The notes under the pieces were generated by a model that saw only the letters and a program-made list of their open reading frames with translations, did not search any database and was not told the origin of the DNA. A stretch of DNA of 64,000 nucleotides, taken from assembly GCA_016218155.1 (NCBI GenBank), contig JACREQ010000047.1, positions 1 through 64,000 on the forward strand, in the 5' to 3' direction. This document shows positions 27,541-37,213 of this stretch, piece by piece. The stretch comes from Bacteroidia bacterium (GTDB lineage Bacteria > Bacteroidota > Bacteroidia > Bacteroidales > GWA2-32-17). Position numbers and translations under genes: made by a program. Numbering within the stretch: position 1 is the stretch's first letter; each line of letters begins with the position of its first letter.

Positions 27541-27939
27541 TTAAGAATTGACATGCAAATAGGCTTTTTTAAATTGATTAAAATTATTAAAATAACCTTC
27601 AATTGAGATTTTATACTTTGTTTTTCCTGTAACAATAAAGTAATTTGTGTCTGAATACGCTCCACATGTAGATATACTCATAACATATAGCCCATCATTA
27701 TTTGTTGCTAACCAATTGATTACTATTCTTTTTCCACTAGTACAGCCTGTTTGTGTTTTTCTTGTACCTATTTGGTCATATGAGTCATAACCCAATGTTT
27801 TTATTAATTCGAGTGGAATATCTTTCTTATTAACAGTAACAAATTTATTTTCTGTTAACTCTTTTATTAAGTCTTTTGTTGTTTGTCCAAATACATGCAC
27901 ACAAAAAAATAATACAAATATCAAAATCCAATATTTCAT
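27541..27939 (-). CDS. Small secreted protein of unknown function
   Basis: A 132-aa protein. Residues 1-19 are a signal peptide (ending VFGQ). The mature part has two cysteines (about 66 and 92) that could form a disulfide. No known domain was recognised. The gene is monocistronic or lies downstream of its own regulatory region: a pair of about 20-bp direct repeats starts three bases before the ATG (27942-27963 and 27976-27995). It lies between an S41 peptidase and a T9SS protein but is not tightly spaced to either. Confidence 0.6.
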   Translation of the reverse strand: MKYWILIFVLFFCVHVFGQTTKDLIKELTENKFVTVNKKDIPLELIKTLGYDSYDQIGTRKTQTGCTSGKRIVINWLATNNDGLYVMSISTCGAYSDTNYFIVTGKTKYKISIEGYFNNFNQFKKAYLHVNS

Positions 27940-27941
27940 GT

Positions 27942-27995
27942 TTATTCACATAGTTTATGTATAGACCAATTCTGCTTATTCATAGTTTGTGTATA
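27942..27995. repeat. Short direct repeats upstream of a secreted-protein gene
   Basis: TTATTCACATAGTTTATGTATA (27942-27963) and TTATTCATAGTTTGTGTATA (27976-27995) are related with small differences and lie directly before the ATG of the 27541-27939 gene. They may be a regulator-binding pair. Bases 27996-28225 show no gene. Confidence 0.35.
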
Positions 27996-28225
27996 TCGGC
28001 ATACATATTTCAAACACTTAAATATACTATATATTAAAATTTTTTAATTAGTCATTCTTGTGTGCTTTAAAAATAGTTCAAATTTGCTTTTCATTTTAGT
28101 CTCCACTTTAAGGATCACGATTGAGTATCCGCAGTATCGGACAAAGTCGAAATTATTTTTTTCATGTTAACTTTGATTATATCAAGCGTGGACTCTTGAT
28201 AGATGTTTTTTCGTACAAATTTGCT

Positions 28226-29101
28226 TTACTCAACAACCAGTTTACATCTATAAGTTTTTGTTCCACTAACCTCAATTATATAAAATCCTTTTTTAAAATT
28301 TTCCCGACTTATGCTATAATTAAAACTATTTATAACGTTTTCATTAAATACCATTTTTCCCGAAACATCAAAAACTGTTAGTGTGCAATTATTGCCAAGT
28401 TCAGTATCCCATTTAATATTTGTAAATTCCTTCATTGGATTTGGATAAACACTAATACCTTTAAATGCGATATTAGAAATAATTTCTGTTGATGTAGGGT
28501 TATAATGACATGGTATTTGTCTTTTATATCCAACACCATAATAATAGTTAGAAAATACATTAAAATCACTGTACGTATTAAGTGAGCCTGAAACAGAATC
28601 TAACAATGACATATTATCAGGTAAAGTACCTCTATAAATGTAATATTTAGAAGGAACAAAAACTCCGCTTTCATCAAAATACTTTGTCCAGTTTAATATT
28701 ATTATTGTAGTTGGAAAACCTTGTGTTACCTGCAAATGTATTGTTTGATGATATGGACTTTTTTGAGATTTGTTTCCACAACTGTCTACAACACAAATTT
28801 TATATCTGTCAGAATGAACTTCAGGACTAGAAGTATAATCAATAAATTTACTTGCCATATTAAAGCCTTTGTATCCAATAGAATCATAAATATCAGAACT
28901 TGTTTCTTTATAAATAATATATCCTGCAGTACCAACTCCTGGTGTGTTTTCCCATGTAATTCTATTTTTAAAAGTTACAGAATCAATTGTAATCAGGCAA
29001 ATATTTTCATTCTCATAAGGAATGCAAGTATTTATTGTTTGCTGACCTTTTGTAAAAAATACAGAAAACATAATTGTAAATAATAATAGTGTAGTTCTCA
29101 T
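28226..29101 (-). CDS. T9SS-sorted protein with fibronectin-like region
   Basis: A 291-aa predicted secreted protein. Signal peptide 1-19 (ending FTKGQ). Residues about 40-210 contain two fibronectin type III-like beta-sandwich units ('NRITWENTPGVGTAGYIIYKE', then 'IILNWTKYFDESGVFVPSKYYIYRG'). The last 75 residues are a T9SS type A sorting domain: ISVYPNPMKEF, then FDVSGKMVF and KGFYIIEV. Such proteins are usually surface-attached adhesins or carry extra modules; no enzyme domain is evident. The ATG at 29101 lies 31 bases from the tRNA-Arg gene. Confidence 0.85.
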   Translation of the reverse strand: MRTTLLLFTIMFSVFFTKGQQTINTCIPYENENICLITIDSVTFKNRITWENTPGVGTAGYIIYKETSSDIYDSIGYKGFNMASKFIDYTSSPEVHSDRYKICVVDSCGNKSQKSPYHQTIHLQVTQGFPTTIIILNWTKYFDESGVFVPSKYYIYRGTLPDNMSLLDSVSGSLNTYSDFNVFSNYYYGVGYKRQIPCHYNPTSTEIISNIAFKGISVYPNPMKEFTNIKWDTELGNNCTLTVFDVSGKMVFNENVINSFNYSISRENFKKGFYIIEVSGTKTYRCKLVVE

Positions 29102-29131
29102 ATAAATTTATGTAATTAGTTATTGGGGTAG

Positions 29132-29203
29132 TAGCCCCGCCGGGAATCGAACCCGAATCTGAAGTTTAGGAAACTTCCGTTCTATCCATTGAACTACAGG
29201 GCC
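29132..29203 (-). tRNA. tRNA-Arg (anticodon CCT)
   Basis: A 72-nt cloverleaf reads on the minus strand. The acceptor strand GGCCCTG pairs with CGGGGCT (two G-T pairs), followed by discriminator A and no encoded CCA. The D-arm stem is GTTC/GAAC, the anticodon stem GAAGT/ACTTC has loop TTCCTAA (anticodon CCT, reading AGG), and the T-arm is TCGGG-TTCGATT-CCCGG. All stems close, so the gene is probably functional. Confidence 0.95.
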
Positions 29204-29291
29204 AGTGAACTGCAAAAGTAATAAAATCTTTGATTTTAATTTTTCGCATAGTCAAATTAATTATTTTTGAACAAAATATAATATTCACTAA

Positions 29292-29801
29292 ATGGAAACA
29301 AGCACAAGTTTTATTCTTCGCCCTTGGCAAATTTCAGATATTGACAGTCTGGTAAAATATGCTAACAATAAAAAGATTAGCGATAATCTAACTAATGCTT
29401 TTCCAAATCCAGACAGCTGTGACGATGGGATAAAATTTATAAAAATTCAGGAAAGCTATAATCCTGCTAAAGCCTTTGCTATAGTAATAGATAACGAAGC
29501 TTGTGGAGCAATTGGAGTATTTCAGCAAACAGACATACACGAAAAAAATGCCGAAATGGGTTATTGGCTTGCCGAGAAACATTGGGGAAAAGGGGTTATA
29601 ACAAATGCGATAAAACAAACTGTAGAATATGGCTTTAAAAATTTCGAAATAAACAGAATTTTTGCCAGACCATTTGGTTCAAATTTAGCTTCTCAAAAAG
29701 TTCTGGAAAAAGCGGGTTTTAAATTTGAAGCAAAATTCAAAAACACAATTTATAAAAACGGACAATTTTTAGATGAAATTTATTATGCTATTTATAAGTA
29801 A
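29292..29801 (+). CDS. GNAT-family N-acetyltransferase (RimJ/RimL-like)
   Basis: A 169-aa acetyltransferase. The fold is the RimJ/RimL type: an N-terminal 'FILRPWQISDIDSLVKYANN', the acetyl-CoA pyrophosphate-binding segment near residues 90-104 with GYWLAEKHWGKGVIT, and the conserved NxxSxxxLEKxGF region as NLASQKVLEKAGFKFE (about 135-150). Family members acetylate the N-terminus of ribosomal proteins or small amines; the actual substrate here is not clear. It is 9 bases upstream of the GDPD gene and so likely co-transcribed. Confidence 0.92.
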   Translation: METSTSFILRPWQISDIDSLVKYANNKKISDNLTNAFPNPDSCDDGIKFIKIQESYNPAKAFAIVIDNEACGAIGVFQQTDIHEKNAEMGYWLAEKHWGKGVITNAIKQTVEYGFKNFEINRIFARPFGSNLASQKVLEKAGFKFEAKFKNTIYKNGQFLDEIYYAIYK

Positions 29802-29810
29802 GACTTTATA

Positions 29811-30662
29811 ATGCGAGCAACTTCAATAATTATCATTTCAATAATTACTATTGCATTTCTTATTTCATGCAAACGCGAGAAAATTGAACTTGATAATTTA
29901 AATAACGGTGAAGTAATTGTTTTAGGTCATGGTGGAATGGGAACATTTTACAAATATCCCAGAAACTCTAAAGAATCGATAATTTCTGTAATGGGAATTG
30001 GCGCAGAAGGTTCTGAAATAGATGTTCAGATGACCAAAGACAGCGTATTGGTTGCTTTTCATGATGAAGAAATGAATCTTACTACTACATGTAAAAACAG
30101 AATATGTGACCAATACTGGGCAGATATTGATGATTGTGTATTTCATTCGGTTGTAAGATATGTTTATGTTTTAAATTTAGATTATTTGTTTTCAGTAATT
30201 ACACAGCCATCACAACATTACTTTTCATTTGATTGCAAAATACCTGACGTAGAAAACAAAACTGAATTTATGAGAAGATTTGCAAGAGCAATAAAAAAAC
30301 ATGCAACAAAATATAATTTAACCGACAAGCTTATTATTGAAGGCAAAGTAGAATTTCTTGAGATTTTAAAGGAACAAAATGTATCTGCAAAACTATTCGT
30401 TACACAAACTGCTGATATGGATCAGGCAATTTTATGGGCTAATACTATTGGTGCCTATGGCGTTGGCTTTGGAAGCAGCATTACTAAAGAAGATGTAAAA
30501 AGGGCACATGACAACAACCTGTTTGTTATGGTATGGGAAGCCAGCACAGATGCACAAAATATTGAAGCATTAAAAAAGAATGTTGACATTATACAGACAG
30601 ATAAACCTATACCATTACTAAAAAAACTTGGTAGATTTAACAGAGATTATCCTATCCCATAA
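29811..30662 (+). CDS. Glycerophosphodiester phosphodiesterase-like lipoprotein
   Basis: A 283-aa GDPD-family protein anchored as a lipoprotein: the signal peptide ends FLISC with lipobox cysteine C20. The catalytic pattern is present: H40 in LGHGG, E69 and D71 in GSEIDVQMT, and H84 in VAFHDE. The family hydrolyses glycerophosphodiesters to glycerol-3-phosphate and an alcohol with Ca2+ or Mg2+. The TIM-barrel ends with 'VFVMVWEAS'-like strands and DIIQTDKP. It is probably in the periplasm or outer membrane. It is coupled to the GNAT gene. Confidence 0.9.
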   Translation: MRATSIIIISIITIAFLISCKREKIELDNLNNGEVIVLGHGGMGTFYKYPRNSKESIISVMGIGAEGSEIDVQMTKDSVLVAFHDEEMNLTTTCKNRICDQYWADIDDCVFHSVVRYVYVLNLDYLFSVITQPSQHYFSFDCKIPDVENKTEFMRRFARAIKKHATKYNLTDKLIIEGKVEFLEILKEQNVSAKLFVTQTADMDQAILWANTIGAYGVGFGSSITKEDVKRAHDNNLFVMVWEASTDAQNIEALKKNVDIIQTDKPIPLLKKLGRFNRDYPIP

Positions 30663-30727
30663 TTCAAATTTCTTTAAAATGAACATTTTTATTCATTTTT
30701 TTTAACTTTGCCAAAAATATAATTATT

Positions 30728-31723
30728 GTGAAAGCAACTGAATTAAATGCTCTATTTCAATCATTCTCAAATTTCAGGATTTTGGTTATCGGAGATGTAA
30801 TGATTGACGCTTATTTGTGGGGTAAGGTAGAAAGAATCTCTCCGGAAGCACCTGTTCCGGTTGTTAGCATAATTAAAAGAGAGAACCGTCTTGGTGGCGC
30901 AGCAAACGTTGCTTTAAATCTAAGGTCACTTGGGGCAGTACCTGTTATCTGTGCTGCAATTGGTAATGATGAAAAAGGTATTATTTTTAATGAATTATGC
31001 GAACAAAATGGAATTGCCATTGATGGTATTATAACATTACATGATCGCCCAACAACTGTAAAGACAAGAGTAATTGGCGGCAATCAGCATTTACTAAGAG
31101 TTGACGAAGAAATTGATATTTCCATATCAGAATCAGAAACTAAAAAATTATCAGAAAGAATATTCCTTCTTCTTAACAAAGAAAACATAAATGCTATAGT
31201 TTTTGAAGATTATGATAAAGGAGTAATCTCACCATCATTAATTCAGGCTGTTACAAAAGAAGCCAAATTAAGAAATATTCCTGTTTGCGTAGATCCTAAA
31301 AAAAGAAATTTCCTTTCTTATGAAAACATTTCATTATTTAAACCCAATTTCCGCGAACTAACTGAAGGGTTAAAATTAGATTTGAAAAAGAATGATTTTG
31401 AAGGAATATTTAAAGCAGTTCAGCTTTTCCATAACAATAAGAACATTGAAGAGGTTATGGTAACATTATCTGAGCTTGGAATATTTATTAGTAACGGTAA
31501 AGAATATAAAACAATACCTACTCAGGTTCGTGATGTTGCTGATGTATCAGGTGCAGGAGACACAGTAATAAGTGTTGCAACATTATGCAAAGCAGCCGGA
31601 CTAAACTCAACAGATACAGCAGCTATTTCAAATATTGCAGGTGGGCTTGTTTGCGAAAAAGTCGGAGTTATTCCTGTTGAAAAAGAAGCACTTTTGCAGG
31701 CTTGTAACAGATTTTTCAGTTAA
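30728..31723 (+). CDS. rfaE1: D-glycero-beta-D-manno-heptose-7-phosphate kinase (RfaE1/HldE kinase domain)
   Basis: A 331-aa PfkB-family sugar kinase. The N-terminal region has VERISPEAPVPVV and the PfkB signature RLGGAANVALNLRSLGA (about 54-70). The catalytic motif VSGAGDTV ends with the base D278. The domain set and length match HldE kinase domains that phosphorylate heptose-7-phosphate at C1 in ADP-heptose synthesis for lipopolysaccharide. The nucleotidyltransferase half (RfaE2) is absent, so it must be encoded elsewhere. The start is GTG, preceded by a TAACTTTG -7-like box at 30703-30710. Confidence 0.92.
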   Translation: MKATELNALFQSFSNFRILVIGDVMIDAYLWGKVERISPEAPVPVVSIIKRENRLGGAANVALNLRSLGAVPVICAAIGNDEKGIIFNELCEQNGIAIDGIITLHDRPTTVKTRVIGGNQHLLRVDEEIDISISESETKKLSERIFLLLNKENINAIVFEDYDKGVISPSLIQAVTKEAKLRNIPVCVDPKKRNFLSYENISLFKPNFRELTEGLKLDLKKNDFEGIFKAVQLFHNNKNIEEVMVTLSELGIFISNGKEYKTIPTQVRDVADVSGAGDTVISVATLCKAAGLNSTDTAAISNIAGGLVCEKVGVIPVEKEALLQACNRFFS

Positions 31724-31739
31724 ACCAGTTATGCTGGGC

Positions 31740-32120
31740 TTAATCTTCAAAAAAGAATTTTAAAGCACCGAAATAACTTTCTTCCCAACCCTCCACAAAA
31801 TCGTCATACTCACTATCCGGAATATTAGTATGTCGTAACTCAGCAGATGTACCGTTTTTATCCTGATGAAGAATAATAGTCACTATAGATTCTTCAGCCT
31901 GACCGTCAAAATACCATTGCTGAACAATTTTCTTATTTTTAATAAATTCAATGTTCTTTCCTACTATACTCCCACTCCACAGTGAAAATTCAGATCCGGG
32001 TTCGATTGACATTTCGGCTTCTTCGCCAGTCCATAAAGTAATTGAATTAGCATTAGTTAAAGCCATATATACTTCATCTATAGGCGCATGAATTATATAG
32101 TACTTTTTGTAATCTTTCAT
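31740..32120 (-). CDS. SRPBCC/AHSA1-like domain protein
   Basis: A 126-aa single-domain protein with the START/Bet v1-like helix-grip fold as in AHSA1-type proteins. The N-terminal 'YYIIHAPIDEVYMALTNANSITLWTGEEAEM' and the central 'FSLWSGSIVGKNIEFIKNKKIVQQWYF' are typical of the family. Homologues bind hydrophobic ligands or act as Hsp90 co-activators, so the ligand cannot be stated. It is convergent with the heptose kinase gene, 16 bases from its end. Confidence 0.88.
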   Translation of the reverse strand: MKDYKKYYIIHAPIDEVYMALTNANSITLWTGEEAEMSIEPGSEFSLWSGSIVGKNIEFIKNKKIVQQWYFDGQAEESIVTIILHQDKNGTSAELRHTNIPDSEYDDFVEGWEESYFGALKFFFED

Positions 32121-32272
32121 TGTTTAAAATTTTCAAAATTGAATATACAAATATATTAAACAAAATAATTTTATATACTCCTGATAAAAAAAACTTAAAT
32201 TTGAGGAATAAAAATTATTAAGCATTATTATTTATATGTAAATGATAATAGTAATAGGCTAATTGAAACAAC

Positions 32273-33634
32273 ATGAATGATTTTTTGATTTTAATTATAG
32301 GTATAAAAGTAGGCGTACTTTTAGGTTGGACTATCTCTTTTTTTATCAGAAAAAAGAAAAAACGTGTTGCTTTAGTTGAACTACAGGCAATACAAAATGA
32401 GCGCGATACTGCGAAACTAAACTATGGTGTTGTTAATGAGAAAGTTCAAATACTTGAGCAACAAATTAAAACACACAAAGCTGAACTTGAAGAAAAAAAC
32501 AACCAATTATTAGCCATAACTTCAAAACTATCTACAAGTGAAGCTAATATGCAAAACATGCTTCAAAAAATAGAGGAACAGAAAAAAGAATTAGAATCTG
32601 TTCGACAACAAATGAATATCGAATTCAGAAATCTTGCAAACGATATACTGGAAGAAAAAACTAAAAAATTTACAGAACAAAACCGAGAAAAACTCGATGA
32701 ACTTTTAAAACCATTAGGCGAAAAACTTAAAGATTTTGAAAAGAAAGTTGAAGAAACTTATAATAAGGAATCGCGAGAAAATTTTTCTTTAAAAGAAGAA
32801 TTAAAACGACTATCCGACTTAAACCTTCAAATTAGTAAAGACGCAACAAATCTCACTAATGCATTGAAAGGTCAGGTAAAAACACAAGGAAACTGGGGCG
32901 AAGTAATATTAAAAACAATTTTAGAACGCTCCGGACTGGTTGAGAACCGTGAATTCTTTGCTCAGGAATCAGTTACAACTGAAGATGGCAAGCGTTTTCA
33001 ACCAGATATTGTTGTAACATTACCTGATAATAAAAATGTAATTATTGATAGTAAAGTTACTCTTGTTGCATACGAAAGATATGCTTCTGCAAACACAATT
33101 GAGGAGCAGGACGTAGCAATGAAAGAACATATTATTGCAATTAAAAATCATATTATCGGATTAAGTCAGAAAAATTATCAGGATTTGTACAAGCAAAATC
33201 AACTGGATTTTGTTATGATGTTTTTACCAATTGAACCTGCCTACATGCTGGCAATACAAAAAGAACCTGAAATATGGAATTTTGCATATGATAAAAGAAT
33301 TCTTCTTATCGGACCAACTAACCTTATAGCTGCATTAAAATTAATTCAGTCATTATGGAAACAGGAATATCAAAGCAGAAATGTTTTAGAAATCGCAAAA
33401 CGTGGTGGCGATTTATACGATAAACTTGTTGGTTTTATTGAAGATTTATTAGGGATTAAAAAGAAACTTGACGATGCCCAGAGAAGCCTTGAATCATCTA
33501 TTAACAAATTACACGAAGGAAAAGGCAACATACTTAAAAGAGCCGAAGAAATGAAAAGTTTAGGTGCTAAAGCAAAAAAGAGCTTACCTGTAGATTTGTT
33601 AGATTTGGCAGATGAATTTAAAACAGAAGAATAA
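32273..33634 (+). CDS. rmuC: RmuC-like DNA recombination protein
   Basis: A 453-aa protein. One N-terminal helix (about 4-25) anchors it to the membrane, a long coiled coil follows (about 35-195), and the RmuC domain (about 200-400) contains the nuclease-like segment FQPDIVVTLPDNKNVIIDSKV. RmuC limits recombination-associated inversions at short inverted repeats in E. coli, which is of interest in a genome this rich in inverted repeats. It precedes the CorA gene by 47 bases in the same direction, a spacing that fits co-transcription but does not require it. Confidence 0.93.
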   Translation: MNDFLILIIGIKVGVLLGWTISFFIRKKKKRVALVELQAIQNERDTAKLNYGVVNEKVQILEQQIKTHKAELEEKNNQLLAITSKLSTSEANMQNMLQKIEEQKKELESVRQQMNIEFRNLANDILEEKTKKFTEQNREKLDELLKPLGEKLKDFEKKVEETYNKESRENFSLKEELKRLSDLNLQISKDATNLTNALKGQVKTQGNWGEVILKTILERSGLVENREFFAQESVTTEDGKRFQPDIVVTLPDNKNVIIDSKVTLVAYERYASANTIEEQDVAMKEHIIAIKNHIIGLSQKNYQDLYKQNQLDFVMMFLPIEPAYMLAIQKEPEIWNFAYDKRILLIGPTNLIAALKLIQSLWKQEYQSRNVLEIAKRGGDLYDKLVGFIEDLLGIKKKLDDAQRSLESSINKLHEGKGNILKRAEEMKSLGAKAKKSLPVDLLDLADEFKTEE

Positions 33635-33681
33635 TTTAAGTTTTAATTTTAATTACAAACAACAACATTTAAACTTTAAAA

Positions 33682-34563
33682 ATGAATAATGTAAAAGAGA
33701 TTAAATACGAAAAGTTTAAATGGATTGATATTTTTCAACCACAAAAAGAACAACTTGAAGAAATTGCACAAGACTTTAAACTTGATTTATTTCAAATCAG
33801 AGATAGTTTGGAGCATGGGCATTTACCAAAATTTGAAAAACATTTAGACTATTGTTTTATAATATTAAGAGCATACACTGCAAAAAACAGAGATAAATTC
33901 TCAACTGTAAGTGAACTTACCAATAAGATTGCTTTTTTTTATAACGACGAAAAAATTATAACAATTCACAGAGCTAAATTTGATTTTTTAGATCAGATTA
34001 AACAGGATTTTTCGCATTCACAACAACTGCTTACATACATTATTAATCAAATGGTACAAACATTTACCCAACCTGCAAACTGGCATAGCATTAAAATAGG
34101 TGAAGTTGAGAAAGTTATTTTTTTAAAAGATTACACTAAAATTTCTCTGGAAGATTTATATTTTCAAAAATCGCAAACACGAATTAGTAAAAAAATATTG
34201 CAAATAACACAAGATGTAGTAAATAAGATAACAGTTACACAAGAATCACAAACTGCATTGCAAGATGTTAAGGATAGTATTATTAGTTTAATTTTGATTT
34301 ATGACGAAGTTGCAGAAGACGCTAACAACCTAATGAACACATATCTATCTTTTACAACAACAAAGAACAATGATGTAATGAAATTACTTACTATTTTCTC
34401 GGCATTCTTTTTACCATTAACTTTTTTGGTTGGAGTTTATGGAATGAATTTCGACTTTATGCCTGAACTCAGATTAAAATACGGTTACCTATTTGTTGTT
34501 ATATTTATGATTATTATTTCTTTATTAATATTTTACTGGTTTAAAAGAAAAAAAATAATGTAA
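33682..34563 (+). CDS. corA: CorA-family magnesium/divalent cation transporter
   Basis: A 293-aa CorA-type channel. A soluble N-terminal domain is followed by a long helix and two C-terminal transmembrane helices (about 232-253 and 267-287). The pore signature is YGMNF, with GMN at 254-256, and the C-terminus is basic (WFKRKKIM). Such proteins form pentamers for Mg2+, Co2+ or Zn2+ transport. The N-terminal region is shorter than in E. coli CorA but common in Bacteroidota. Confidence 0.92.
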   Translation: MNNVKEIKYEKFKWIDIFQPQKEQLEEIAQDFKLDLFQIRDSLEHGHLPKFEKHLDYCFIILRAYTAKNRDKFSTVSELTNKIAFFYNDEKIITIHRAKFDFLDQIKQDFSHSQQLLTYIINQMVQTFTQPANWHSIKIGEVEKVIFLKDYTKISLEDLYFQKSQTRISKKILQITQDVVNKITVTQESQTALQDVKDSIISLILIYDEVAEDANNLMNTYLSFTTTKNNDVMKLLTIFSAFFLPLTFLVGVYGMNFDFMPELRLKYGYLFVVIFMIIISLLIFYWFKRKKIM

Positions 34564-34686
34564 AATAAATACCCTTTAAGAATGTAATACTAAAGGCAAG
34601 ATGATGAATTAAAATATTTATTACAAACAGTTTACAAAAACGATTATTTAAATGCTTACTTTTGCATTTAATTAATCATATACAAT

Positions 34687-35805
34687 TTGAAAACATTCTC
34701 TGATTTAGGTATCTCCGATACATTTATAAAGGCTTTAGAAGAAAACAATATTACAGAGCCTACACCAATTCAAATACAAGCAATACCATTCTTAGTACAA
34801 CAAGGAACAGATTTTATTGGTCAGGCACAAACCGGAACAGGCAAAACTGCTGCTTATGGTTTACCTATTTTACAAGCAATTTATTCTGAAAATCCCAAAA
34901 TTCAGGCTTTAATACTTGCACCAACACGCGAATTAGGTCAGCAAATAGCAAAGCAATTATTTAAGTTTAGTAAATATGCCGACAAAAAAATATTTGTGGA
35001 ATCAATAACCGGAGGAAAAAAAATTGACGAACAAATTGTTGCATTAAAAAGACCTACACATATTGTTGTTTCTACTCCCGGACGTTTGGTTGATTTGTTA
35101 GAACGTAAAGCAATTGACCTTTCATCAATAAAAACAATAGTTTTAGATGAAGCCGACGAAATGCTTAGTTTTGGTTTTAAAAAAGAACTTGACACAATAT
35201 TAAGTTATACTGCCGGTAAACGTCACACCTGGTTATTTTCTGCTACTATGCCTCAAGGTATAAAAGCAATAATTGCAAAATATTTATCACAAAGTGCAGT
35301 AAAAATAGAAGTTCATAAGCACGATGTTATAAATAAAAGTATTGATCATAAATTTGTAATATGCGAAAATCATGATAAACCTAAAGTTTTAACAAGATTT
35401 TTAAAAAAGCAAGGCAATAACAGAGGTATTGTTTTTTGCAGATCGCGAATGGATACGCAAGCTGTTGCCGATAAACTTATTTCCGAAAAATACAATGCCT
35501 GTGCTTTGCATGGTGATTTGATGCAAAAAGAACGCGAGAAAATAATGAGAGCTTTTAAAAACACTAAACTTCAGATACTCGTTGCTACAGATATTGCAGC
35601 CAGAGGTATAGATGTTAATGAGCTCGCATATGTTGTACATTATACTCTTCCTGATCAGATAGAATATTATACTCACAGAAGCGGACGAACCGCAAGAGCA
35701 GGGCATAAAGGAATTTCACTATGTCTGGTTAATCAAAGAGACATTGCTGATTTAAAAATTATTGAACGCGATTTAGATATTTCTATTAAAGAAATTATTC
35801 TTTAA
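34687..35805 (+). CDS. DEAD-box RNA helicase
   Basis: A 372-aa RNA helicase without a C-terminal extension. Motifs in order are the Q motif (EPTPIQIQAIP), Walker A AQTGTGKT at 47-54, PTRELGQQIA, DEAD in VLDEADEML, SAT in LFSATMP and the final arginine motif HRSGRTARAG. It resembles the RhlE/CshA-type helicases acting in RNA decay or ribosome assembly, but is shorter than CshA. The start is TTG; this is needed because there is no ATG before the Q motif. The next 770 bases hold no gene. Confidence 0.93.
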   Translation: MKTFSDLGISDTFIKALEENNITEPTPIQIQAIPFLVQQGTDFIGQAQTGTGKTAAYGLPILQAIYSENPKIQALILAPTRELGQQIAKQLFKFSKYADKKIFVESITGGKKIDEQIVALKRPTHIVVSTPGRLVDLLERKAIDLSSIKTIVLDEADEMLSFGFKKELDTILSYTAGKRHTWLFSATMPQGIKAIIAKYLSQSAVKIEVHKHDVINKSIDHKFVICENHDKPKVLTRFLKKQGNNRGIVFCRSRMDTQAVADKLISEKYNACALHGDLMQKEREKIMRAFKNTKLQILVATDIAARGIDVNELAYVVHYTLPDQIEYYTHRSGRTARAGHKGISLCLVNQRDIADLKIIERDLDISIKEIIL

Positions 35806-36397
35806 TAATTTTGATGTTAGTTCGCCGCTCCACTGCGGTAAAGGATGCTCAGGGAAACAACAAATCTTGTGGACAGTGGCGCATAGAATTTGTTCTACTC
35901 CCCTAATTTCATCATTGCTTGCCACTACACGTAATCTCATTTTACATTATTCAACTTATAAATTCACACAAAATCCAGTTTATTTTCAATATTGTTATAA
36001 TTTAATGGAACATTATTAATAACAAATAATAAGTACCATTACCTATACAATAACAAATAAGGATTAAACTTCTTATACCTTACAAAACTGACATTAAATA
36101 GCTTACTTAAAATCTAAAATGTTTAGTAATAAATTGCAAATATTTATTTTTCTTTATTATTTGTTATTTATTTTTTTGCAGGCAACTTTTTTAATTGTCA
36201 AATTGTCTTACATAATAAAAACAGCAATTAAAAGGTTATAGTTAATAATGTGAAAAATATTTTTTTTATCACTCCCTACCCACAAAATTCATTTTTTATG
36301 TATATAAATTATGAATTGCACATTATTTGAACTGATTACTTCCATAAAAAAAATACTTTTTTTTCATTGCTGATTATAAGCATATTATTAATTATTA
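35806..36397. other. Non-coding stretch with degenerate repeat
   Basis: No convincing gene is seen. Bases 35812-35945 contain GC-richer short arms (CGCCGCTCCACTGCGG and CAGTGGCGCA) that resemble an eroded copy of the REP-like repeats found at 38.1 and 48.1 kb. The rest is AT-rich. A conserved element follows at 36398-36453. Confidence 0.45.
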
Positions 36398-36453
36398 ATA
36401 AAAATATTTAAAAATCTGTGGTTACTTTTTTAATCTTATTCGACTATAGGCTG
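36398..36453. promoter_or_regulatory. Conserved intergenic element, copy 1
   Basis: This 56-bp segment reads ATAAAAATATTT, then GTGGTTACT, then CTTATTCGACTATAGG near its end. The same pattern, with few substitutions and two one-base gaps, occurs at 41219-41275. It lies about 125 bases upstream of the PAS protein gene. It could be a leader, an operator or part of a dispersed element; the downstream genes are unrelated. Confidence 0.55.
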
Positions 36454-36577
36454 CAAAATAATAATATAATATGATGAAGCTTTTTGTAATAATTTCAAAA
36501 TCAAGTTGTATAATATTATTTAATTTCCTGCAAATGAAAACAATATTGTTTTTAAAGCTTTAAAAAAAATATTAATT

Positions 36578-37213
36578 ATGATTGACCAGCAAATAACCAG
36601 AGAGGAACTTTTAACTAAGTTAAAAAAAATAAACCATGATTATTCACAATTAAAAGAGCTTTATGACAATGATATAGAAAAACTTAAGCTTATGGAAGAA
36701 AGTTTGAGGATAGCAACTGTATATTCAAACAGTTTAATTGAAGCAACTCTCGATCCATTTGTTTCTATTAATACAGATGGCATAATTACCAATGTAAATA
36801 AGGCTGCAGAAAATATTACTAATTTATCAAGAAAAGAATTGATTGGCACCTTTTTCTCTGACTATTTTACAGAACCAGAAAAAATTAGCAAAATATTTCA
36901 AAATGTATTAGAAAATGGATTTGTTACAAATTACCCTCTTACTATTTGTCAATCAGGCATTAAATTCACAGATGTTTTATTCAATGCCTGTGTTTTTAAA
37001 AATGAGCAGGGAAGTGTAATTGAAGTAATGGTTGTAGTTCGTGATATAAATGAATGTAAAATAGCTGAAATTGCTTTATCTAAACAAACAAAAGAACTGG
37101 AAAGGTTAAACAGATATTTTATTGACAGAGAAATTAGAATGGTTGAACTAAAAAAAGAAGTTAACGAACTACTTCAAAAGTATGGTCAGGAAAAGAGATA
37201 TCCTGTTTCTTAG
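36578..37213 (+). CDS. PAS-domain protein with coiled coils
   Basis: A 211-aa protein with an N-terminal coiled coil (about 8-42), one PAS/PAC domain (about 48-165, with 'DPFVSINTDGIITNVNKAAENI' and 'VVVRDINE') and a C-terminal coiled coil ending in VELKKEVNELLQKYGQEKRY. There is no kinase, phosphatase or DNA-binding output domain. The C-terminal helix pattern is the same as those linking PAS domains to HisKA in hybrid kinases, so this may be a detached sensor module, or a fragment whose kinase half was lost; the stop codon is clean. A conserved element lies about 125 bases upstream. Confidence 0.85.
   Translation: MIDQQITREELLTKLKKINHDYSQLKELYDNDIEKLKLMEESLRIATVYSNSLIEATLDPFVSINTDGIITNVNKAAENITNLSRKELIGTFFSDYFTEPEKISKIFQNVLENGFVTNYPLTICQSGIKFTDVLFNACVFKNEQGSVIEVMVVVRDINECKIAEIALSKQTKELERLNRYFIDREIRMVELKKEVNELLQKYGQEKRYPVS

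Noticed and set aside
36578-37213. PAS protein as a truncated histidine kinase pseudogene
   Set aside because: No kinase remnant is seen in the 236 bases after the clean stop, so a stand-alone sensor is equally likely; kept as a gene.
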